In this document: piece by piece, positions 17,425 through 27,368 of the stretch | How positions within the stretch are numbered: position 1 is the stretch's first letter | Layout of the letters: each line of letters starts with the position of its first letter | NCBI GenBank assembly: GCA_030525945.1 | Contig: JAUNDT010000001.1 | Span: forward strand, 280,117-344,116 | Length of the DNA: 64,000 nt | Source: Coriobacteriaceae bacterium | Lineage (GTDB): Bacteria > Actinomycetota > Coriobacteriia > Coriobacteriales > Coriobacteriaceae | Reading direction: 5' to 3' | Position numbers and translations under genes: made by a program | Notes under the pieces: model-generated | Database searches by the model: none | What the model was told of the DNA's origin: nothing | The model's input: the letters and a program-made list of their open reading frames with translations, nothing else

Positions 17425-19164
17425 ATGGATAACGAAGCACGCATCCTGCTCGATGATGTCATCGAGTTCTGCAGGCGAGACGAGCGCGAAGTTCGCCTCA
17501 TCAACATGCTCGCACAGTGCGAGGCAACCTCATTTATAGATGACGCCATCACCATTCAGGTCCCGAGCCGGTTCGCCTATACGTATCTGGAGCGGAACCG
17601 CGGGCTCGTCGAGGCGTATCTCGAGCAGATCGCCTTTACCCCCATTCAGCTCAACGTGGAAATCGCCGGCGAGGTAACAGGTTCCGGAGGCGTGTTACCC
17701 GCCGCCCCGACAGGTGCCGGAGAGGTGTTACCGGGAGGAACATCTCCGCAGCCAGCTGCCCCCCAGGCAGGGCGCACCCAGGAAGATCCAACAACGCACA
17801 CGCGCGGTGCGGGCCTGCCGCAAGCATATGCGCCCGCGCCCGAGCCCCTCGAGCCCAAGCAGCCGGTGCAAAAGCCCGCGGAAGCGGGGCGGGGCGGCAT
17901 CAGCGTCGTGAACACGGTCTCACCCGACCAGTTCCGCAAGATGATGGCGGAGATGCGCGGGGCAGAAAAGCCGCAGACTGCAGCGGGCCCCAGCGGCTCG
18001 TCCGCCACGCGCGCCGCAGCACCCGCAGCACCGAACCACGCCGAACCCGAACCCGCCGACATCAACTCGAAGTTCACCTTCGAGAGCTTCGTCGCAGGTG
18101 ACGAGAACCGCCACGCGTTCAACAGCGCCATGCGCTTCGCGGCGTACGCGGAGGAACCCGGCCAGTGCCCGTCGCTGTTCCTGTATGGAAACTCGGGCCT
18201 CGGCAAAACCCACTTGCTCTTCGCCGTGCGCAACTACCTGGCCAAGGAAAAACCCTACATCCGCGTCAAATACGTCAACTCACAGGCGTACGTGGACGAC
18301 TACATGCAGGAGCTCAGCCAGCAACACGGCAAGGCGGGCGTGATCATGAAGGACTACCGCGACGCGGACATCCTCATCATCGACGACGTGCAAAACATCG
18401 TGGGCAAGCAGGCGTCGGTGGAATTCTTCTTCCAACTGGTGGACAGCTTTATCCGCAGCGGAAAGAAGATCGCCATCGCATCCGACCGCGCGCCCAAAAA
18501 ACTCGGCATGGACGAGCGCCTCACCAGCCGCTTCAACGCGGGCATGCTCTGCCTCGTGTCCGAGCCGGGCTTTGAGATGAAGTACCTCATCCTCAAGCGC
18601 TACTACGAGAACATCATCCGCGGCGGCAACGACGTATCGGCCATGAACGTCGACACGTCCCTGCTCTCGGCGCTCCAGTCGTCCGAAGGATACCTGTCGG
18701 ACGAGAACCTGCGACACATGGCGGAGATCTCGGGCAACAACATCCGCGAGCTCGAGAGCTTCTGCGAGCGGTGCGCAGGGCTATCCTCGGAGCGCGAAGC
18801 GAGCGGCAGCACGCTGTCGACCGACGACATCGACCGCATCGCAAATGAGTACTTCGACACGGCGCAAAAGGTCATTCACGTCACAACCGTCCAAAGTGTG
18901 GTGGAGGAGCACTTCGGCGTGAGCCACGAGGAGCTCATCGGCCCCCGTCGCACGGCGAACATCGCGTTCGCCCGGCACGTCGCGGTCTACCTGGCGAACA
19001 ACATGTGCGAGATGACCACCCCCGCCATCGGCGCCGAGTTCGGAGGGCGCGACCACTCGACGGTGCTCAACTCGATCAAGGTCGTGGAGAACAAGATGAA
19101 AGAGGACCGCCGCATCTGCGAGGACCTGCAGGCGATCAAGAACAAGATCGTCCTCAAGTCCTAA
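17425..19164 (+). CDS. dnaA: Chromosomal replication initiator DnaA
   Basis: The 579-residue AAA+ initiator binds DnaA boxes and opens oriC. Domain I (1-85) is divergent. Domain II (about 86-212) is a long P/A/E-rich linker. Domain III has Walker A GNSGLGKTH (255-263) and Walker B LIIDDV (317-322). Domain IV ends with the DnaA signature EFGGRDHSTVLNSIK. The protein is longer than the roughly 450-residue E. coli form because of the linker, as in other actinobacteria. ATG 17425 follows ACGGAGGG. Box clusters on both sides are consistent with autoregulation. Confidence 0.97.
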   Translation: MDNEARILLDDVIEFCRRDEREVRLINMLAQCEATSFIDDAITIQVPSRFAYTYLERNRGLVEAYLEQIAFTPIQLNVEIAGEVTGSGGVLPAAPTGAGEVLPGGTSPQPAAPQAGRTQEDPTTHTRGAGLPQAYAPAPEPLEPKQPVQKPAEAGRGGISVVNTVSPDQFRKMMAEMRGAEKPQTAAGPSGSSATRAAAPAAPNHAEPEPADINSKFTFESFVAGDENRHAFNSAMRFAAYAEEPGQCPSLFLYGNSGLGKTHLLFAVRNYLAKEKPYIRVKYVNSQAYVDDYMQELSQQHGKAGVIMKDYRDADILIIDDVQNIVGKQASVEFFFQLVDSFIRSGKKIAIASDRAPKKLGMDERLTSRFNAGMLCLVSEPGFEMKYLILKRYYENIIRGGNDVSAMNVDTSLLSALQSSEGYLSDENLRHMAEISGNNIRELESFCERCAGLSSEREASGSTLSTDDIDRIANEYFDTAQKVIHVTTVQSVVEEHFGVSHEELIGPRRTANIAFARHVAVYLANNMCEMTTPAIGAEFGGRDHSTVLNSIKVVENKMKEDRRICEDLQAIKNKIVLKS

Positions 19165-19402
19165 CGGGCGCGCAAAGGCTGTTGAAAAGCCGTGGAAAAC
19201 CAGAGGGACAACGTGGGGAAAACCAGCGAGCGGTCGTGGAGAGAAAAAGCGAGCAAGTCTCACGGGGGAGAACTCGAGGGTTGTCTACAATGGATTGTTG
19301 AAAGAAACCCCAGCCATCATCTGGGAAAACAGGAGTAGTCCACATCATCCACCGGGTTATTACTGTTATTACATATATATATTTAAGAGAGGATAAAAAG
19401 AG
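19165..19402. other. Probable oriC core between dnaA and dnaN, with AT-rich unwinding element
   Basis: This 238-bp gap holds DnaA-box-like 9-mers TGTTGAAAA (19180-19188), CGTGGAAAA (19191-19199), TTGTCTACA (19281-19289) and TAGTCCACA (19336-19344), plus GTGGGGAAAA near 19213. An AT tract then runs from about 19356 to 19388 (GTTATTACTGTTATTACATATATATATTTAAG in pieces), in an otherwise GC-rich genome. That order, boxes followed by an AT-rich tract, is the usual arrangement for DnaA-driven unwinding. The AT tract may also contain the dnaN promoter. Confidence 0.75.
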
Positions 19403-20506
19403 ATGCAGTTCACCGTCAGCCAGTCGGCTCTCTCAGATGCCATCGCAGTCGTCATGAAGGGCATCGCGCCTTCATCGACGCTGCCCATCCTCTCAGGCGT
19501 GCTCGTACGCGCAACCGATGGCGTACTTGAATTCCAGACGTCCAATTACACGATCTCGATCCGTCACCGCATCGCCGCGCGCGTGGACGAGGAGGGTCAG
19601 GTCGTCATTCCCTGCAAGATGCTCTCCAACATCGTCAAGACGCTGCCCGATGCCCCGGTGGCGTTCGAGCTCTCCGAGCGCCAGGTGACCATCACCTGCG
19701 ACCGCTCCACGTTCCGCCTGAACACGCTCGACGCCGGTGACTTCCCCGAGTTCCCGTCGTTTGCGCTCGAGCGCTCCGTGGAGCTCCCGGCCAATATCCT
19801 CACCGAAATGGTGGGCCGCGTGTGGCGCGTGACCTCGACCGATAAGAACAGGCCCGTGCTCAACGGCGTGTACATGACGGTGGAGAACAACACGATTCGC
19901 CTGGTCGCGACCGACTCCTACCGCCTGGCCGTGTGCGACACGCAGGTGGAGACGTCGTCTCTCGAGGGCAGCTTTGAGCTGAACGTGCCCGCGGATGCCT
20001 TCAACGACGCCCTCGCCATCACCGGCGGCCAGGGCTCCATCCTCGTGGGCTCCACCGACACGCAGGTCGTGTTCGTGGCCGGCAACACCACCTACGTTGC
20101 GCGCCGCATTGAGGGCATGTATCCCAACTACAAGGCCCTTCTGCCCTCCGCGTGCGCCACGACCGTCAAGATCGACGTCGCGGCCCTCACGGCGGCTCTC
20201 AAGCGCGTATCGACGGTCGCGCAGGCGAACTCCGCGGTCAAGTTCGACATCTCCGCCGAGACCGGCTCCATGGTGCTCTCCGCGGTCTCGAACGACCAGG
20301 ACGCCGCTACGGCCACCGTCGAAGTCGAGGCCGAGGGTGCGTCGGGCGTCATCGCCTTCAACTACCACTACATCTTCGGTTGCCTGAACGTGCTTTCCCG
20401 TGAGAAGGAGATCACGCTCGAGCTGCAGAGCTACAACCAGGCGGGCGTGTTCAAGTCCTACGACAAGATCAACTACCTGTACCTGGTCATGCCCGTCCGT
20501 ATTTAG
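19403..20506 (+). CDS. dnaN: DNA polymerase III beta subunit (sliding clamp)
   Basis: A 367-residue protein that dimerises into the ring tethering DNA polymerase III. The three repeated clamp domains can be followed (domain starts near 1, 122 and 250); SSTLPILSGVLVRATDG, RPVLNGVYM and the terminal YLYLVMPVRI are typical. ATG 19403 follows GAGAGGATAAAAAGAG. recF begins 5 bp after its stop. Confidence 0.97.
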   Translation: MQFTVSQSALSDAIAVVMKGIAPSSTLPILSGVLVRATDGVLEFQTSNYTISIRHRIAARVDEEGQVVIPCKMLSNIVKTLPDAPVAFELSERQVTITCDRSTFRLNTLDAGDFPEFPSFALERSVELPANILTEMVGRVWRVTSTDKNRPVLNGVYMTVENNTIRLVATDSYRLAVCDTQVETSSLEGSFELNVPADAFNDALAITGGQGSILVGSTDTQVVFVAGNTTYVARRIEGMYPNYKALLPSACATTVKIDVAALTAALKRVSTVAQANSAVKFDISAETGSMVLSAVSNDQDAATATVEVEAEGASGVIAFNYHYIFGCLNVLSREKEITLELQSYNQAGVFKSYDKINYLYLVMPVRI

Positions 20507-20511
20507 CGCGC

Positions 20512-21594
20512 ATGGGGATAGCCGCCACCGAGCTTGCGGTCGACTCGTATCGCAGCTTCGATGAATTCACGCTGGCGCTCAATCGTGGCACGACGATCCT
20601 CGTGGGGCGAAACGCCGTGGGAAAGACGAACCTGATCGAGGCGTTGCAGCTCTTGACTGCCGGCGCCTCCTTTCGTCGACCTTCGCCTTCCGACCTGGTG
20701 AAAGACGGCGAAGGGACCGCGCGCGCCTCGCTGCGCCTTGAGGGCGAGGGCCGCGTGCTGGACATGGGGCTGGAGGTTGTCGCGGGGAGGCGCTCGTTCA
20801 CGCGCAACGGCAAGCGCGTGCGCGCCGGCGGCATTCGCGGGGTTTTGCCGAGCGTGCTGTTCTGCCCGGATGACCTCGACATGGTCAAGCGGTCGGCCCG
20901 TGTTCGCCGGGATGCGCTCGACTCGTTCGGCGTGCAGCTGAACGAGAAGTACGCGCAGCTGCTCTCCGCTTACGAGCGCACGGTGGAGCAGCGCAACAAC
21001 CTGCTCAAGGAGGCGCCCGCGCCCGCGCTTCTCGAGGCATGGGATGAGTCGCTCGTGCAGTGCGGGGCACGGCTGCTCGCCCACCGCATGGCGCTCCTCG
21101 AGCGCGTTCGCGCGCACTTTATCGAGATCTACCGGGTGATCGCGCCGCATGAGGTTCCGGACGTTCGCTACGTGCCGAGCGTGGGCGAGCTGCCCGCCGA
21201 GCGCGATGCCATCGCCGAAGCGTTTTCGCGGGCCCTGCGCGACGCTCGCGCCGACGAACTGCGCCGGGGCGTCACGCTGGTGGGTCCGCATCGCGATGAG
21301 ATCCTGTTCACCATCGACGGGCGGCCCGCGCGCGATTTCGGAAGCCAGGGGCAGCAGCGCTCCTTCGTGCTGGCGTGGAAGATGGCGGAGGTCAGCGTCA
21401 CGCGCGACATCTTGGGCCGCTATCCGCTGCTGCTGCTCGACGACGTGATGAGCGAACTCGACGCCGTGCGGCGTGAGTCGATCATGGGTTTCGTCGCCGA
21501 GGGCATTCAAACCGTTGTCACAACGACGAACCTCGGTTATTTCTCGCAGGACATCCTCGACCGGGCAAAGGTGGTGCACATTGGCAACGTATAA
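20512..21594 (+). CDS. recF: DNA replication and repair protein RecF
   Basis: The 360-residue SMC-like ATPase helps load RecA at gapped DNA. Walker A is GRNAVGKTNLIEAL, preceded by YRSFDEFTLALN. The ABC signature region is FGSQGQQRSFVLAWKMAE and Walker B is LLLLDDVMSELD. It starts at ATG 20512, 5 bp after dnaN, probably by coupling since no clear ribosome site is seen. Its end overlaps the proposed TTG start of dciA. Confidence 0.96.
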   Translation: MGIAATELAVDSYRSFDEFTLALNRGTTILVGRNAVGKTNLIEALQLLTAGASFRRPSPSDLVKDGEGTARASLRLEGEGRVLDMGLEVVAGRRSFTRNGKRVRAGGIRGVLPSVLFCPDDLDMVKRSARVRRDALDSFGVQLNEKYAQLLSAYERTVEQRNNLLKEAPAPALLEAWDESLVQCGARLLAHRMALLERVRAHFIEIYRVIAPHEVPDVRYVPSVGELPAERDAIAEAFSRALRDARADELRRGVTLVGPHRDEILFTIDGRPARDFGSQGQQRSFVLAWKMAEVSVTRDILGRYPLLLLDDVMSELDAVRRESIMGFVAEGIQTVVTTTNLGYFSQDILDRAKVVHIGNV

Positions 21595-22012
21595 CGGGTT
21601 TCGCCCGGGAACAGGCGGTCTTCGGTCAACGGGCGGGGGCCGCGCGGGCAAAAACGAGGGCCGCCTCAACGCGACGGCGGGTCTTGGGGACTTCATCAAT
21701 GCCGAACGCAGCCGCCTGTTCGACGGAGCGACGCCTGAGCGACGGGCGCAGTTCAAGCAGGCGGAGCGCCGCCGCGACGTGTATCAGGCGTGGAACGCCG
21801 TGTGCGCCAACACGCGCGAGGGCAAGCACGTAACGGGCCTGCATTTTGTCGCGGAGCGCAACGAGCTGGTGGTTTACACCGACGGCGCGTCGTGGACTCA
21901 GGAGCTCACGATGATGCGCGAGATCATCCGTGCCCGCATGGAGCGCGCCGGCGCCGCGGTGGACTCGATACTCGTCAAAACAACCCGCCCCAACTACCGC
22001 CGCGAAGCGTAA
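21581..22012 (+). CDS. dciA: DUF721 protein, DciA-like helicase loader
   Basis: The 143-residue protein lies between recF and gyrB, the position of DUF721/DciA (Rv0004 in M. tuberculosis). DciA is the ancestral loader or operator of the DnaB helicase in bacteria lacking DnaC. The DUF721 core is at about 50-135 (YQAWNAVCANTREGKHVTGL, VVYTDGASWTQELTMMREII). No ATG or GTG starts this frame before the domain. TTG 21581, 14 bp inside recF and preceded by AAAGGTGGT, is the best start. Upstream codons in this frame are a recF shadow. Confidence 0.85.
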   Translation: MATYNGFRPGTGGLRSTGGGRAGKNEGRLNATAGLGDFINAERSRLFDGATPERRAQFKQAERRRDVYQAWNAVCANTREGKHVTGLHFVAERNELVVYTDGASWTQELTMMREIIRARMERAGAAVDSILVKTTRPNYRREA

Positions 22013-22015
22013 AAG

Positions 22016-22056
22016 AAAATGCGTCATTTAGGGTCAGACCCTAAATGACGCATTTT
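22016..22056 (+). terminator. Long perfect hairpin terminator after dciA
   Basis: A perfect 19-bp stem (22016-22034 with 22038-22056) with a 3-nt loop is followed by T. It lies 4 bp past the dciA stop and separates the dnaN-recF-dciA unit from gyrB. The A-rich and T-rich ends make it bidirectional in principle. Confidence 0.85.
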
Positions 22057-22191
22057 TGGCGTAAGGGCCGCAGAGGGCATCTGAGGGGCTTGTAGAGGTA
22101 TTCGGAACCTCTTGAGCCTCGCTTTTTGCCATCGGTTCGTGCGATAAACTGTAAAGGTTAGCCATACTTCACATTGCAAAGGGGAGAGCAC

Positions 22192-24216
<2,025 letters not shown>

Positions 24217-24466
24217 TGTTCCGCCGTTTTGGCAAACGGCGGAATGACTCGACGCTGCGCGGGCGCCAGGCACCTCGCCTTGCCGTTCAATCGTCGGTCG
24301 CGTACGTGAGTACGCTTCCCTCCTCTTTCACGGCAATCCAATGCACCTGGCACCCGCTCGCTGACTGAGCACTCGACCCGCAAGCTTGTGGGGCGCGATA
24401 AGGGGGGCGAGCTCCTTCTACGCATCCCGCTACGCATTTTGCAACCACGACCGATAAGGAGAACAC
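24217..24466 (+). other. gyrB-gyrA intergenic region with a short hairpin
   Basis: A 9-bp perfect stem (24221-24229 with 24234-24242, TGGC loop) directly after gyrB has no T tract, so it is at most a weak terminator or a 3' stabiliser. I see no reading frame or further structure in the remaining 220 bp up to the AAGGAG of gyrA. Confidence 0.5.
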
Positions 24467-27238
24467 GTGGCTGACGATATGAATAACGACGAGCGCGAGC
24501 TCGAGGAGGGTTCCGAGGGGATGCCCGAGGACCTCAAGCGCCTGCTCGCCCGCGCCGAGGAGACCGAAGAGGGCGTGTACAACCCCGATGCGGACTCCGA
24601 GGACGAGGATGAGGATGACGACGAGGAGCTCGAGGAGAGCTTTGGCGCCAACACCCGCGGCGAGGACGCCGGCACGGATGTGAACGGCGGCTCGCTGCAG
24701 ATCAGCGAGTTCGGCAAGGAAATGAAGCAGTCCTTCATCGAGTACTCGATGTCGGTTATCACCGCCCGTGCGCTGCCGGATGTGCGCGACGGCCTCAAGC
24801 CGGTACACCGCCGCATCCTGTACGCCATGAACGAGTCGGGCATCTTCCCCAACCGCCCGCACAAGAAGTCCGCCTGGACGGTCGGCGAAGTTATCGGCAA
24901 GTACCACCCGCACGGTGACTCCGCGGTGTACGACACCATGGTTCGCCTGGCCCAGTGGTTCTCCATGCGCACCCCGCTCATCGACGGCCACGGCAACTTC
25001 GGCAACATCGACGGCGACGGCGCCGCTGCTATGCGTTACACCGAGAGCCGCCTGGCCAAGCCAGCCATGGAGCTCCTGCGCGACCTGCAAAAGGACACCG
25101 TGGACTGGCAGCCCAACTACGACGAGTCGCTCGCCGAGCCCACCGCGCTGCCCGCCCGCTTCCCCAACCTGCTGGTGAACGGCAGCCAGGGCATCGCCGT
25201 CGGCATGGCTACCAACATTGCCCCGCACAACCTCACCGAGGCCGTCGAGGCGACCTGCTACCTCATCGACCATCCCGACGCGACGGTCGACGAGCTCATG
25301 CGGATCATGCCCGGACCGGACTTCCCCACCGGTGCGATCATCATGGGCACCGACGGCATCCGCCAGTCCTACGAGACCGGTCGCGGCTCCATCCACGTGC
25401 GCGCCAAGTCCCACGTGGAGACCACCAAGACCGGTCGCAGCCGCCTCGTGTTCACCGAGATTCCCTACATGGTGAACAAGGGCACCCTGCAGGAGAAGAT
25501 CGCGGCGCTCGTCAACGAGAAGCGCATCGAGGGCATCTCCGACATGCGCGACGAGTCGAACCAGAAGGGCCTGCGCCTCGTCATCGAGCTCAAGAAGGGC
25601 GTTATCCCGCAGGTCGTGCTTAATAACCTCTACAAGTACACCTCTCTGCAGACCACGTTCGGCGCGAACAATCTCGCGCTGGTCAACGGCATTCCCAAGC
25701 GCCTGTCCCTGCGCGAGATGCTGCAGTACTACATCGACCACCAGGTCGACGTGGTGACCCGCCGCACGCGCTTCGATCTCAAGAAGGCCCAGGCACGCGC
25801 CCATATCCTCGAGGGCTATCTGATCGCGCTCGACCACATCGACGAGGTCATCTCCATCATCCGCGCGTCGCAGACGGACGCCGAGGCATCCGCCCGCCTG
25901 ATCGAGCGCTTCGGCTTCACGCCGGAGCAGACCACGGCCATCCTCGAGATGAAGCTCCGCCGCCTGACCGGTTTGGAGCGCGACAAGATCGAGGAAGAGC
26001 TGGACGGTCTGCGCCGCGCCATCGCCTACTACGAGGACCTGCTCGCGCACGAGGAGAAGATCCTGGGCGTCATCAAAGAGGAGATGCGCGAGATCTCCCG
26101 CAAGTTCGGCGACAAGCGCCGCACTCAGATCACCCACGTTGAGAGGGACCTGGACGTCGAGGATCTCATCGCCGATGAGGACATGGTCGTGACCATCACC
26201 CACACGGGATACGTCAAGCGCATCCCCGTTGCCGCCTACCGCGCGCAGAAGCGCGGCGGCAAGGGCGTTTCGGGGGTGAATCTCAAAGAGGACGATGTCA
26301 TCGACGAGATGTTCATCGCGAGCACCCACGAGTACGTGCTGTTCTTCTCCACGCGCGGCAAGGTGTACCGCCTGAAGGTGCACGAGCTGCCGGAGGGCAC
26401 GCGTCAGGCGCGCGGCACCGCGATTGTGAACCTGCTGCCCTTTGAGGAGGGCGAGAAGATCGCGTCGGTGATCTCGTGCCGCGAGTTTCCTGCAGACGAG
26501 TACCTGATGTTCGCCACCGCTTCCGGCATGGTGAAGAAGACCGCCATGTCGGCATACGGGCGTTCCCGCCGCGATGGCCTCATCGCCATCAACATCAAGC
26601 CCGGCGACCGCCTGCTGGGCGTGCGCCGCGTGAAGCCCGGTGACAAGGTCATCATGGCCACCACCGCCGGCAAGGCCATCATGTTCTGTGAGGACCAGGT
26701 CCGCGCCACGGGCCGCGATACGAGCGGCGTGCGCGGCATCACCATGAAGGGCGATGCCGAGGTGCTGGACATGGAAATCTCCAGCGGCGAGGGCGAGCTG
26801 TTCGTGATCACCGAGCGCGGCTACGGCAAGCGCACCTCGGTCGCCGACTATCCCGAGCAGAGCCGCGGCGGCCAGGGCGTTTACACGATCCAGATGACGG
26901 AGCGCAAGGGCGCGCTGGCGGCCATGAAGGTCGTTGAGCCGCAGCATGAGCTGTTCATCATCACCGAGGGAGCCACGGTCATTCGCGTGGAGACCTCCGA
27001 GATCTCCCAGTCCGGTCGCGCCACCCAAGGCGTCAAGATGATGAGCGTGGATGAGGGCGACCGTGTGTGCGCCGTGGCCCGTATGACGAGCACCAAGAAG
27101 GACGCCGAGGCTTCGACGGACGCTGAGGGCGAGGCGATCGACCCGTCCGCTGACGACGACATGGAAGCCTCGGGCGATGAGGTTCGCGCCGATGCCGCTA
27201 ACGGCGGCGAGACGCTGGAGGACGCGCTCGAGGAGTAG
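24467..27238 (+). CDS. gyrA: DNA gyrase subunit A
   Basis: The 923-residue DNA cleavage subunit starts at GTG 24467 after AAGGAG. The conserved fold begins only near residue 89 ([16 protein letters not shown]). Residues 1-75 are an acidic extension with a run of D/E at 44-58 that most GyrA proteins lack. The quinolone region reads [10 protein letters not shown] (147-156), with wild-type Ser152 and Asp156. The active-site Tyr is Tyr191 (MRYTESRL). The C-terminal pinwheel carries the GyrA box QKRGGKG, needed for negative supercoiling, and a second acidic tail of about 45 residues. It ends at a strong terminator. Confidence 0.97.
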   Translation: MADDMNNDERELEEGSEGMPEDLKRLLARAEETEEGVYNPDADSEDEDEDDDEELEESFGANTRGEDAGTDVNGGSLQISEFGKEMKQSFIEYSMSVITARALPDVRDGLKPVHRRILYAMNESGIFPNRPHKKSAWTVGEVIGKYHPHGDSAVYDTMVRLAQWFSMRTPLIDGHGNFGNIDGDGAAAMRYTESRLAKPAMELLRDLQKDTVDWQPNYDESLAEPTALPARFPNLLVNGSQGIAVGMATNIAPHNLTEAVEATCYLIDHPDATVDELMRIMPGPDFPTGAIIMGTDGIRQSYETGRGSIHVRAKSHVETTKTGRSRLVFTEIPYMVNKGTLQEKIAALVNEKRIEGISDMRDESNQKGLRLVIELKKGVIPQVVLNNLYKYTSLQTTFGANNLALVNGIPKRLSLREMLQYYIDHQVDVVTRRTRFDLKKAQARAHILEGYLIALDHIDEVISIIRASQTDAEASARLIERFGFTPEQTTAILEMKLRRLTGLERDKIEEELDGLRRAIAYYEDLLAHEEKILGVIKEEMREISRKFGDKRRTQITHVERDLDVEDLIADEDMVVTITHTGYVKRIPVAAYRAQKRGGKGVSGVNLKEDDVIDEMFIASTHEYVLFFSTRGKVYRLKVHELPEGTRQARGTAIVNLLPFEEGEKIASVISCREFPADEYLMFATASGMVKKTAMSAYGRSRRDGLIAINIKPGDRLLGVRRVKPGDKVIMATTAGKAIMFCEDQVRATGRDTSGVRGITMKGDAEVLDMEISSGEGELFVITERGYGKRTSVADYPEQSRGGQGVYTIQMTERKGALAAMKVVEPQHELFIITEGATVIRVETSEISQSGRATQGVKMMSVDEGDRVCAVARMTSTKKDAEASTDAEGEAIDPSADDDMEASGDEVRADAANGGETLEDALEE

Positions 27239-27273
27239 CGTTTCTCAGCCTGGGCAATGTTTCCAGTTTTGAG

Positions 27274-27308
27274 CAAGGAGGGTGGTTTCGGCCGCCCTCC
27301 TTTTTGCT
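27274..27308 (+). terminator. Terminator after gyrA
   Basis: GGAGGGTGG pairs with CCGCCCTCC (one G-U pair) around a TTTCGG loop, extended by AA/TT, and is followed by TTTTT. Confidence 0.9.
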
Positions 27309-27333
27309 GAATAGCCAAGGCGCTGGGTATAAC
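27304..27333 (+). promoter_or_regulatory. Promoter of the GH3 glycosidase gene
   Basis: TTGCTG (27304-27309) and TATAAC (27328-27333) are 18 bp apart, immediately after the gyrA terminator. The start point would fall about 30 bp before ATG 27369. Confidence 0.55.
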
Positions 27334-27368
27334 AATAGATGCTGACCGATCGAGCGAGGAGCGCCGCC

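Noticed and set aside
24287..27028. Minus-strand open frame of 913 codons across gyrA
   Set aside because: It is an antisense shadow of gyrA; GC-rich codon bias removes stops on the opposite strand, and no ribosome site or domain is seen.
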